DNA of 64,000 nucleotides from NCBI GenBank assembly GCA_014058105.1, contig JACGCM010002659.1, forward strand, positions 806,001 to 870,000. Reading direction: 5' to 3'. Under the pieces are notes generated by a model. It saw nothing but the letters and a program-made list of their open reading frames with translations, was not told the DNA's origin and ran no database searches. A program made the translations under genes and the position numbers. The DNA is from Kingdonia uniflora. Taxonomy: Eukaryota > Streptophyta > Magnoliopsida > Ranunculales > Circaeasteraceae. Positions 35,550 through 45,558 of the stretch are shown here, piece by piece. Each line of letters starts with the position of its first letter. Within the stretch, counting starts at the first letter, position 1.

Positions 35550-37130
35550 CAGTTTTAGGTCGTAATAACAACCACATTAGATAGTCCAACGAGGACTAGC
35601 AAAAAGTTGGTGAGAACTTTCCCCATACATTTCTCAGTTTTAGGTCATAATAACGACCATATCAAATAGTCCAACGAGGACTAGCAAAAAGTTGGTGGGA
35701 ATTTCACCCACACATTTATCAGTTTTAGGTCGTAATAACAACCACATTAGATAGTCCAACGAGGACTAGCCAAAGTTGGGCAGTCCAACTTCATCCATCC
35801 AGTGTTTTAAGATAAGTCGTAATAACATCCGTGCCAGATAGTACAACGAGGGCCCAACACATACAACTACACAAACGGTTACCAAACGTAAAAATATATA
35901 GATGTCAATCATGAAGGAAATGTTTTCATTTCCAAACAAAAAATGGTTACAATAGTTAAACAAACGTAAAAATACATAAATAGAAATCACGAACAGCAAG
36001 GGCATGACATCTCTCATCCACCATAACTAGGACCCTCCACATCGGACTCCCTCATATCGTCCAGAGCCATAGTCCTAAGGACAGCCGCACGGTTGGGTAT
36101 GATCTTCACTTGGTTGCGAAGGATCATATACCAGAACCAACATTTCTGGCATCCTTTTCATTTCCCTTTTGGAAGAGCCGAAGGGTCAAGGAAATCACGC
36201 TCCAGCAGCTTCCCCTCCAAACTATGATGGCCAAAGTACAGAAGAGTGTAGAAGTCTACCCAAACGGACACACGAGCTTCACATCGAGATTGCGACCGGG
36301 TCTGCATTGCATGACCAGACTTAAGAGAGGAAGAAACTTAAAGGTACAAAATGAGCTTCACGTGACCACTAACTAACCTTTTATAAGATTAAACCTAACA
36401 TTTATTGGGGTGATTACCAAACACTAATTAATGTTCATGGGGAAAACCAACAACCCTATGATTCATTACCATGCCTAATAAAAATACATTTCAACTTCCT
36501 TTAAGGCAGCCCCAAACACACTCTTAAAGTTTTTGGGAACTCACAATATAACATAGATATTAGCAATAGTAGGTCGTCCTTACGACCAAGATAACTAGTC
36601 CAACGAGGACTAGCTAATAAAGTTTGTGGGAGTTTCACAAAACTAAGTCTAAAATGCAGGTCGTTCTTACGACCAAGATAACTAGTCCAACGACGACTTA
36701 CTAAAAAAGTTTGTGGGAGCTTCACAAAACCAAGTCTAAAATGCAGGTCGTCCTTACGACCAAGATAACTAGTCCAACGAGGACTAGCTAAAAAAGTTTG
36801 TGAGAGTTTCACAAAACCAAGTCTAAAATACAGGTCGTCGATAACTAGTTTAATGAGGACTTACTAAAAAAGTTTGTGGGAGCTTCACAAAACCAAGTCT
36901 AAAATGCAGGTCATCCTTACGACCAAGATAACTCGTCCAACGAGGACTTGCTAAAAAAGTTTATAGGAGTTCCACAAAACCAAGTCTAAAATGCAGGTCG
37001 TACCTCACGACCAAGATAACTAGTCCAACGAGGACTAGCTTAAAAAGTTTCAAATGCAAATTGTCCCTACGACCAAGATAATCCATCCAAGAGGAATTAC
37101 AAAAAAAATTAAAATTATTAGTTATTATGG
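35550..37130. repeat. Element D tandem repeats, period about 87 bp, with dyads
   Basis: Two blocks of related units occur at 35551-35860 and 36571-37080. The second has about six units, starting near 36571, 36658, 36745, 36832, 36908 and 36995. Each unit holds two hairpin-forming dyads, AGGTCGTCCTTACGACC and AGTCCAACGAGGACT. Between the blocks (35880-36540) is unrepeated DNA without a gene. The arrays account for most of the 3' region of element D. Confidence 0.88.
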
Positions 37131-37371
37131 AGAATTTTACACAACTTCAACAGTATAATAGATAGGTCATTATCACGACCAAGATCCTCAGTCCAACTTG
37201 TCTGAAATTTCAAGATACTACCCAGCCAGGGCAATTAAATGTATAAGTTCAAATACCAGCATAAAATGAAAAAGATGCGACTTTAAAGTTACATAAATAC
37301 ATAATGTTTTTTTTCCAAACAACTACAGAATAGCCACTTCGAGCTCTATGACATCTTCATAGGTAATTGAG

Positions 37372-37618
37372 CTAGGGGACAGAGCTCGGATTAGCAGTAG
37401 CAGCATCCTTAGCTACAACTTTGGCCTCTTCCTCGGCAGTGATATCCATCTGAAGTCCCGGAGGAATATGACCCAGCCAAGGTGACGCAGCACTGGCACG
37501 TCTTGGGTTGCCGCAGAGTAAGGAGCGGTAGAGCAACCGTGGCGACCCACCAGTAAGTGGACAAACAAAATTTTTCTTGATACGCACCACGCTCTTCACT
37601 AGCTCCGCAACACGACCT
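37372..37618 (-). pseudogene. Antisense coding remnant of element D
   Basis: The minus strand reads VAELVKSVVRIKKNFVCPLT and a tail with DITAEEEAKVVAKDA. No firm family match. Its position (antisense, after pol, near where the 3' end should be) is that of the antisense gene of Tat elements, so it may be the equivalent of the ORF in element C. It is cut at 37618 by the element boundary; the ORF's apparent start lies outside, in the intron-like repeat. Confidence 0.35.
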
Positions 37619-37778
37619 GTAGTTAAACTAAGCTTGAAATTCAATTTTATGATGGGTTTTTTTACTATGACCTGTAAAGAAAATGGAAAATTCTCCAACA
37701 GTTATGGGTTGTCAAGAAAATAAGTTGATATTACTAAAACAAAATCTTTGAGGAAGTAGATAATAGTACTCCCTCTAA
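37619..37778. repeat. Short inverted copy of the ATP synthase g intron, beside the promoter
   Basis: About 160 bp are the reverse complement of about 40229-40389 in the intron of the gene that follows. Shared landmarks include AAACTAAGCTTGAAATTCAA, AATGGAAAATTCTCCAACAG and GAGGAAGTAGATAATAGTAC. It forms an inverted pair flanking exon 1 of the gene, about 2.6 kb apart. Confidence 0.85.
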
Positions 37779-38343
37779 TAACCAGCCCGTCGTCTTCTTC
37801 CGTGGCCAACGCTATATTCCGGAGGTTCCATCCTAAAGTCATACGCCAGCTACGCTGCTGGAGATGCCCTTTAATTACCACGAAAGAAAACCATTAATAT
37901 ATTTCGATGAAGGCAGTGAGAGACTAAAAGCCTCACTGTCTCCACAGAACAAAGCTCACGGAAGACCTCTTTCGGTGAGGTACGTTTCTTTGCCCTAATT
38001 TTACTCATTTCTACAATCGAAATCTAGGGTTTTGATCTCAATTTCAGCTGATCGTTTTGATTTCCAAATACACTATACATTCGGTGTTTGAATCAGATTG
38101 ATTTTGATTCATTTGGGAATCTGGGGTTGCTTAGATTCATTTCCAAGATATTGGGGTTCAGTAATTTTTAGATTTTAGGTTTTAATGTGAAAACCTCAAT
38201 AACATTGCCCCAATTAAATCTAAATTTAGGATCATAATGGTTCATCTAATTTGGGTATCTGTGGGTTTAATTTGTAGAGTAGACGTTGTTGAGGTAATGT
38301 GTTTGGGTGATTTTGTTGTGTTGCAGACTTAGTTAGGGAGGTA
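37779..38343 (+). promoter_or_regulatory. ATP synthase g gene promoter, 5' UTR and leader intron
   Basis: The stretch before the ATG holds a likely leader exon ending at about 37979 and a leader intron (about 37980-38326, GTACGT...TTGCAG), then ACTTAGTTAGGGAGGTA and the ATG. The intron has the usual T-rich character and a clear TTGCAG acceptor. AATATATT at about 37894 is too close to the leader exon to be a sure TATA box; the transcription start cannot be fixed from sequence. Confidence 0.55.
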
Positions 38344-40768
38344 ATGGCGTCGAAGTTGGTTCAGTTGCAATCTAAGGCAGTTCAAGCCTCGAAGTTTGTG
38401 AGCAAGCACGGGTCTTCTTATTTCAAAGAGTTGTTGGAGAAGAACAAGCAATACGTTCAGGACCCTCCTACCATTGAGAAATGCAACTTATTGTCGAAGC
38501 AGTTGTTTTATACTCGTCTCGCCAGGTTAGTGACGTTAGTCTCTCTGTATGATTATTCTATTATATTTGTAGTTACCATGTATGGTGGTATTCAGGGTTT
38601 GGGTATTTGTTTGCATTTTGTTGTTAAATTCTGGTAGAATTTGTTTGCTAGGGGATGTGGTTGTATTATGGTTACCATTTTGCTTTAGCATTTGATTTAT
38701 ATTTTGTGCAAATAGATTTCAATGGAAAAAATAAACCAAGTGAAACCTGAAAGTCGGTGGAAAGGTAATCTGAAAGATTGTTGATGTTCCAGTAACACAA
38801 CAAAAGAAATAATGTAATGGGTTTGTTAGAACTGAGGAAGATTTACTCACATTGATAAATAAACATTCCTAATGCGGAGAAAGGCTGTTATGCATCATCT
38901 TTCATAATGGAGGCTTGTTGGAGTTAGAGTTTTTGGATGAAAAGAGAACCATTTTTCTTAATTGGTAGAATTTCGGATATTTCCATGCTAGACATCGAAA
39001 CTATATTATCACACTGCTCTTAGCCTTATTTATCATGTTGGAGCTAACAGCTTAGCAGTATTTCTTAGCGAGCTTGTTCTACTAAATCATATCTAAAGCT
39101 GACCCTGTATTGGCATTGCATCTTGCCTACTTTTCCGGAATTATTGTTCTAGACAGAATTCAAATGCTGGTAATACTATTACTGCTGAATTGGTGAATAA
39201 GAGCGCTGGAGATAAACTGTTGATTATTACATTGCGGGACGTCTGATTTGGTTTGATCCTGTTGTGAAATATGATTTCTAGGGTCACACCTTTTCAGTTG
39301 CCTTAAGTTTGGTCTAGCCACCAAGAGGGGCATCTTTTGGAGACAACTTTCGGGGATTATATATTGAGAGAAACAGTTGCCTTGAATTTTGGGCTATGCT
39401 CTAAAAGGGGATCACTTGGAGATGAATTTTGGGGGTTTCACAATGAGAACAGAACAATTTTTCTTATTCTTCCAGTGATGCAACATAACTTACCAATATC
39501 ATGTTCTTCCCTTTGACATTTCAGCACTTCTCATAGTCACATAGCCAACTTCTGCGAGTTTTGGAATGATGGAAATAGTTGTTCTAAGTTTTGAGCTACT
39601 GGAGACAACTGGCAGTTGTGAAGTGGGAAAATAACAAATTTTCTTTTAGGTAATGGAACGTAAGTTGCCAATATTCATGTCCTTCCTCTCAGTAGGTCAA
39701 AACTTCCTATAGTTACAAGTTTCCCAGTGGACATGCACAAAGTAAATTTCCTACAAGATGAGAGCTATGACGTTTTATACTTCCAAAATTCCTTCTTAGA
39801 AACCTGAGCACTGTTTACTATAACACATCTAAGGGGGCTAGAATGAAGTTCTTGATCCCACGGACTACCGGATACAACATTTTTCGGAAAAAAAGAGAGA
39901 GATTTGACGTAATGTTTCCGAAGTGATCCACAGTTACATCCCCGGCTAAGTTCTAAATAGCATGGACTAAGAGACAATTCAACATGTCTTCCACAAGTTC
40001 TACCATTAGAAGTAAATCCATTTTTTTTATTATCTAAATCTCATCAGATATTTGCTTCCCATTGATCTCTTGCATAGTTGCATTCCAATATGTCTGTCGA
40101 CATTGCTCTCTTGTTCAAAGATAAAACAAAGCATCCTTATTGGATTAATATAGCAAGTTCCCCGAGGATCTTTTTATTGTTCTCCACTCTTTCAAAATCC
40201 TTGCAGCTTCTTGAATTGCAAGCATATTTAGGAGTACTATTATCTACTTCCTCAAAGATTTTGTTTTAATAATATCTACTTATTTTCTTGACAACCCATG
40301 ACTGTTGGAGAATTTTCCATTTTCTTTACTGGTCATAGTAAAAAACCCATCATAAAATTGAATTTCAAGCTTAGTTTAGCTACAAGCTTAAATTTTCATA
40401 GATTCATAATTTTTCGTGTCCTTTGGAATTAAAATATTGAATTAACAAGTGTTCCGACCGATTCATCAGGACATGTTTTATTAGTATAAATTGGATTGGC
40501 AAGTGAAAGTAGCTGATGTGATCATGTATAGATGTGTATAATTGTGTGTTATCAATTAAACTGATTGTTTATCGATTGCAGCATTCCTGGTCGTACTGAG
40601 GCATTCTGGAAGGAACTTGATTCTGTGAAACAGTTGTGGAAGAACAAGCAGGATATGAAGGTTGAGGATGCTGGTATTGCTGCTCTTTTCGGGCTAGAGT
40701 GTTTCTGCTGGTTTTGTGTAGGCGAGATTGCTGGAAGGGGATTTACATTCACTGGTTACTACGTCTAA
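38344..40768 (+). CDS. Mitochondrial ATP synthase subunit g
   Basis: Two coding exons, 38344-38525 and 40582-40768, join to 369 nt, 122 residues plus stop. The donor is GCCAG|GTTAGT and the acceptor GATTGCAG|CATTCC; the junction codon gives Ser in LASIPGR. The protein starts MASKLVQLQSKAVQASKFV, has LLEKNKQYVQ in the middle and ends GEIAGRGFTFTGYYV, which matches plant subunit g in length and over its whole sequence. Subunit g is a small membrane-anchored subunit of the Fo part of F1Fo-ATP synthase in the inner mitochondrial membrane and helps ATP synthase dimers form. The C-terminal helix carries a GxxxG-like ALFGLECFCWFCVGEIAG. No damage is seen. The 2.06-kb intron holds repeat sequence also found, inverted, at 16592-30481. 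Confidence 0.95.
39143..40389. repeat. Repeat-related block in the ATP synthase g intron
   Basis: This part of the intron has inverted partners at 16592-17076, 29750-30481 and 37619-37778. Within it, 39290-39450 shows two diverged copies of about 80 bp (CAGTTGCCTTAAGTTTGG and CAGTTGCCTTGAATTTTGG). No TIR, LTR or transposase is visible, so whether this is an old mobile element or a duplicated piece of the gene is open. Confidence 0.7.
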
Positions 40769-41096
40769 GAGCATCAAGAAGATTTTGAAAAATGAAAAAA
40801 CTGCATTCATTAGTTTGTCTTCCGTGATCTGAGTTTTGATAGAGTAATTCTACTTGGATTTTCTGTTTTTTTTTTCTTTGCAAAATTTGATGACATGACG
40901 TTGGCAAATCAGCAAGACAAATATTGTAGCTTCAATAATTGCAGATTTGGTAATTGTTTACCTTTTATATAAGGCTCCCTTATGGGGATGAACATGAACT
41001 AGCTCCTTTTATTTTGCCTCCTATATAGTATATATAGTACTGGACTGGAGACATGACTCACTATACTAAATACTAGAATAGTAGATATTAGACATG
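40769..41096 (+). other. 3' UTR and downstream flank of the ATP synthase g gene
   Basis: After the TAA the sequence is T-rich and non-coding. The likely 3' UTR runs for some 200-250 bp; no single polyadenylation signal stands out. Confidence 0.5.
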
Positions 41097-41164
41097 AGGT
41101 GGTGTTTGTTTTGAGTGCTGAAAAAAAAAATTAGCAGTTGGGAACTTAAAAACAAACACCGCCT
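41097..41164. mobile_element. Small fold-back MITE
   Basis: The ends AGGTGGTGTTTGTTTT and AAAACAAACACCGCCT are near-perfect inverted repeats around an A-rich centre, in total 68 bp. This looks like a minimal hAT- or Mutator-type MITE, but I could not find matching target-site duplications. Confidence 0.5.
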
Positions 41165-41212
41165 AAGTGATATATAAAGCTAGAATGTGACTTGCATAAG
41201 TTGCTTTTGATG

Positions 41213-42253
41213 TAGGGCTGGCAATTTAACCCGCCTTTATTGACTATAGCGGGTATGGGGTGGGTTTGGTTTTTTAAAAAATCTCATTTATTTATTGGGG
41301 CGGGTCTGGTTTTAGGCTCAAATAAATGGGGCCCCATCACCCGACTCAGTTATAAATGATATGACTTGAATACCCTTAAGTTAAACATAATTCTAAAGAC
41401 ATGTTAGTTAAGTCCAGTATCATGTCTCATCTTCTGTCTTTATTTCAACCTTCAGCCTCTTGTGTTCTGCCATCAGCTTCTCTTCATTTCAACCTCGAAA
41501 CAACATTCTTCGCCAAACTAACTTTCATTTGTAGCTCAAGTTAAGTGAGTGTTCTGATTTTAATGGATCTATGATGAAACTCACATTCTTCTTCTAATAA
41601 GAAGATTTTGAATTTCTCTCTTTCTTTCCTCAGAGAAGAAGTAAAAGAAGAGATCTTTATTTGAAAGGTGTTCACTCTTTCTTTCTGAATCAATTGGTAT
41701 TCTCATTCCTTTTGGCTACTACTACTATTTGCTTTCATTAAAAAGATTGTAAATTTTTAATTTTTAGTTGGAATTCTTCAAACCCCATTTCCCCTTTTTA
41801 CTCAACTAGTGGCTCATTTCATTTCTTACCAATTCTGATTATCTATGTACTAGTATTCATCTCCATCTATGTACTCCATCATTACAATTGGTATGAGACT
41901 CGATTCAATTTCAAACCCAAAACAACATTTTTCACCAAACTAACTTTCATTTTCAACAATTTTCTTAGAAAATGGTTTTCATCAAACCTTACACCAATCT
42001 TATGATGTCAAATATTTTCTTTTTTCTCGTCTGAATCGCATCCCATCTTTGGTGTATTAATAATACCTGTGTTTCTTTAGAGTCTTGTACAACTTAGATT
42101 ATGTTGACAACATTAAATAACACTGTTTCAAACATATAGATTTTTAAACGGGTGTTAAACGGGTGCTGGGGCGGGTTTGGGGGTAGGGTAATTTGGCGGG
42201 TATGGGGATGGTATTATTTCACCCACCCTAAACTCGACCCATTCCCAGCCTTA
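41213..42253. mobile_element. Non-autonomous hAT element
   Basis: A 1041-bp element with perfect 8-bp target-site duplications TTTTGATG (41205-41212 and 42254-42261), typical of hAT. The ends are TAGGGCTGGCAAT and the reverse complement of the imperfect TAAGGCTGGGAATG. Subterminal regions are rich in ACCCGCC, GCGGGT and GGGTTTGG motifs, as in many plant hATs. The interior is AT-rich and shows no transposase sequence. Confidence 0.9.
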
Positions 42254-42261
42254 TTTTGATG

Positions 42262-42839
42262 TTTCGTTCTGTGTCGAAACAGAGTGATGGATTTGAGCTT
42301 GTCCCACTAAGTAAGCAATCATAATACAATACCATTTGAAATGGTAATGTCCACTTAAAACAGTTACAAGGCCACAATTTTACTACTAGCAACAGTTTTT
42401 ATTGTTGGTTGTTCTCTATACTTGTAACAATGGTTTTCTTTACTGACCCAAATTCATAATGTATCATGCTCGACTAATCCAAAATCCATGCAGACATGTA
42501 GTGCAAGTTGGAGAGAATCAGTAAATCACCACAACAAAATGTAGACATCCAATACTGCATATCCTTGCATTATAAAGCCAATATTCTCCAATATTTACAT
42601 TACTTCTTTGATATTTTGAGAAAACCCACTAGACAAACCTATAAACACGTATTCACCGGTATGAAATAAAGAATACTCGTTGATTCTGGTGACTTGTCTT
42701 TGATTTCATAGTGGTAATGTGTGTTTATAAAAAAGGATTTGCTCAATTTTCCCTAGGAGCTATGAGAAAAACAAAATACAAAAAAAATCCGATATATTTC
42801 AGATTTATCAAAAAATATACGATGGTCCGGTGACATCTA
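42262..42839. other. Intergenic DNA without recognised features
   Basis: About 580 bp between the hAT element and the Harbinger element. I see no gene, repeat or RNA. Confidence 0.5.
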
Positions 42840-42842
42840 TAA

Positions 42843-42870
42843 GAGCACCTACAGCAATAGGTGAGTGAAT
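42843..42870 (+). repeat. Harbinger left terminal inverted repeat
   Basis: GAGCACCTACAGCAATAGG followed by TGAGTG. It pairs with the right end at about 49272-49297 with a few mismatches and small gaps and abuts TAA. Confidence 0.85.
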
Positions 42871-42949
42871 TTGGAAATAAATCAGGGTGAATTCAATCCA
42901 CCCCAATCCACCCCACAACAGTTTGTTTGGAAATCAAGGTGAATATCAA

Positions 42950-43126
42950 TTTGCGCAGTTCTGAACTATGCGGCGTCATCAACGTTCATGATCCAGCCAC
43001 GTGTCCCCATCAGAAACATTCATCACATCAGCGCAGTTCAGAACTGCGCGTAGTAAAGACCAATAAGGAATTGCCACGTATTTGTTTTTTTTTTAATAGC
43101 CGCGCAGCTTAGAACCGCGCGACAAG
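42950..43126. repeat. Left subterminal palindromes of the Harbinger element
   Basis: Three copies of a GC-rich dyad lie near 42953 (GCGCAGTTCTGAACTATGCG), 43033 (GCGCAGTTCAGAACTGCGCG) and 43101 (CGCGCAGCTTAGAACCGCGCG). They sit in AT-rich DNA about 110-280 bp from the end. Subterminal repeats in DNA transposons are usually transposase-binding sites. Confidence 0.8.
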
Positions 43127-43273
43127 CTCATGCAAGTTTTAGGCATAAACTTCATTCGTTTCTCACAAGTGTTATTCCTAGCATACCCAACTTTGGCATA
43201 CCCAAGTCTTATTCCTCAAGTTTCCCAACCGAACATTTTCTTCTCCATAATTCAACACGTTAATCCACTAACA

Positions 43274-45179
43274 ATGTCGGGAGAGTCTAGTCTGCGACCG
43301 GGCTATGTATACCCCAAAACAAGACGTAACCCAAACTCCGAAGTAAAATGAAGGGGGAAAGAATTGGTAACAAATATGTGGCCTTTACACCTAACGAGCG
43401 ACAATGATCCCTCCCCAACTCTCGAGGAGTTGAACCGAGTTGATATCCTCCCGGACGGCTGGGTCTATATTTCTGTTGGATCGGAGAAAATACCGGTAAA
43501 TTTTGTTTGTAAAATTTAAGTGTTATTAACGTATATTGCCAATTGTTCGACAAAATTCCCGAATGAAAAATTAATGTGTTAATGTGTGTTTTTGGTCAGA
43601 ACCGAGATGAAATACAATGTAGGAGATCATTGGATAAGGTACTGAAGTGGTACCAATGGATTACGCGGTATCCGACGTTGAAGAAGTTGGTCGACGATAT
43701 GGGTTTTGAACAATTTTTGTCGATTAAGGCGGGAAACTCGGATAACTGTTTGATTCATGCTCTCATGGAACGGTGGTGGCCTTCTACCTATACATTTCAC
43801 TTCCCGTACGGGGAACTTGGTTTTACGCCGTTAGACTTCGTCATGCTAACGGGCATATCTTTTGGGAGGGGTTGCGAACTCCCGTACGACGAGAAGTACT
43901 CCAAGTTGGACGAAGCAGAAAAGATGTTCTCGGGAATCACAAACACTGACATCATGTACGGTAACATAACTCTCGCCTATTTAAAGACATGGAAGGAGGC
44001 TTTGAATCCACAGTTCAACAATTATAACCAAGAGTTGGATATAGTATATGCAAGGGCATTTATTGCCTATATGATGGGTAATATCTTCTTATCGAATGCG
44101 CAAACATCTCTTTCGGCGGGTTATCTTGCATCTTTGACAGACTACGATATCATAGGTGCGTCGATATTCGACTGGGGTACGCCGATTATGGTACATTTGT
44201 ATCGGAGACTAGATGAAGTCTCAGTGCTGAAGAATGGGAAGGTGAAGAAATCGATCATAGGATTCTATGCTATGTTGGAGTTCTGGTTCTTTGAGTATTG
44301 TTGGGTTGGAATGTATCTAGTGAAGGTTTTAAACTTTAACCATATTTATCCCCGTATGGGAGTGTGGAGAGATGAAAGGGCTACTTCGGGGTCTGAAATT
44401 TATCATTCTTTTGCTGTGATCAGAGAAATGATAGAATGGAATGACAAAACCAACATAGATTGGCAACCATGGCACAGGTCTAGACAACTAATCCATCTAG
44501 AGGTAAGAGTTACCAATTTGCTGAGTACGAAGAGGGTTCCCTTGGTTTCAGTCCCATATGAGAACGGTATGCTTTGGTATTTAGGAGACCGGTGTATGCC
44601 TCAGTTGACCGGGCTTGATAGTGTGCCATATGACCCCCCCCCCCCAAGAGATTATGGAATTCCCGCGGTACGATTGAGAGTTATATCAGGGTCTAAAAGA
44701 TGTGGACTTCTACGATGGTCTGGCGTGATCTAGTGAGGCCCGATGTACACTTGCCACCTACGTCGAGTTTAACTACGTCTTCGCAGGTGCAAGACTATGG
44801 TGTTTAGGCGACCGACGGTCAATATGATATGGGATAGTTCATAGATATGGCGGGAATGAGCGATGAACGTAGACGGATACCGATCCCGGTGATGTAGGTA
44901 CCATACCCGTGTCCACCTACGTATAGTGTAGATGAGTTGTGACATCAATCCCAAGGAATGCGGTATGCAGCATATGAAAACTCGAGGCAATACGTTGATC
45001 GCACGGCCGAGTTAGAAGGGGAGCTGAAGCGGCCACAAGAAATCATCCGAGAGACATCCAAGAGACTAGCTGAGATGTTCATTTCCTACAAGACAGAGCC
45101 GGTTGTGCAATGTACCTATGACGAGAGTCTCGCACATAGCAGACGCGCCCGCCAAAAGAAGAGAGGTCGTCCCAGCTAG
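43274..45179 (+). pseudogene. Plant mobile domain (PMD) protein gene inside the Harbinger element
   Basis: Exon 1 is 43274-43495 (ATG in ACAATGTCGGG) and the intron 43496-43599 (GTAAAT...GGTCAG). The splice keeps frame into exon 2 (43600-), which is open for about 1.1 kb to 44733. It reads GFEQFLSIKAGNSDNCLIHA, LMERWWPSTYTFHFPYGELG and FTPLDFVMLTGISFG, the core PMD signature, then PWHRSRQL and DRCMPQLTGLDSVPYDP. Damage: an in-frame TGA in exon 1 at about 43349, a run of 12 C at 44634-44645 after which the expected QEIMEFPRYD lies in another frame, and later frame changes. The end, 44958-45179, has a coiled coil and an AT-hook-like KKRGRPS. PMD proteins (MAIN, MAIL1) act in the nucleus on silencing and genome stability; the PMD is also common in plant TEs. 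Confidence 0.85.
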
Positions 45180-45558
45180 GCTATGTTTTATTTAAAACTT
45201 TGATTTATGTTTTGTTTAAACTACGTTGAGTATGTTTGTTTTGTTTAAAACTTTTATTTACTATGCTAAAATTGCGTTGAGTATGTTATGTTTTGATTAG
45301 AACTTTGATATGTTATGTTAAACCTTAGGTTTTTTATGACCTCCTCTCTATACTTGGTTTATTTGGTAATAAAAAATATAATATTTTTAGGGCAAACTTG
45401 CTGACCAAGTAGCTCAACAGCTATATTCCCTTGGAAACTTATTGACCAAGTAGCTCAATGGCTAGTTTTTTCATCTATAAATACCATTCATCTTCTACAC
45501 TCTCATATTAACTATCTTCTACACTCTTCTCCCTCCTTAGCTTACAAACAAAACTACT

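Larger units (their letters stand above)
30482..37618 (+). mobile_element. Gypsy element D, internally deleted and 3'-truncated
   Basis: The 5' LTR (30482-30987), primer site, gag, RNase H, integrase and a long 3' region rich in tandem repeats lie on the plus strand. Protease and RT are missing between gag and RNase H. No partner LTR occurs in the window: the element stops near 37618, where ATP synthase g intron-like sequence begins. The primer site, repeats and an antisense coding remnant suggest a Tat-group element, different from C. Confidence 0.82.

Noticed and set aside
36501..36812. Minus-strand ORF with a repeating protein sequence (SPRWTSYLGRKDDLHF)
   Set aside because: The repetition comes from the 87-bp tandem DNA units; all frames show it, and there is no family match.
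37372..37698. Minus-strand ORF as a host gene upstream of ATP synthase g
   Set aside because: Part of it runs into the inverted intron copy, and the rest fits the 3' region of element D.
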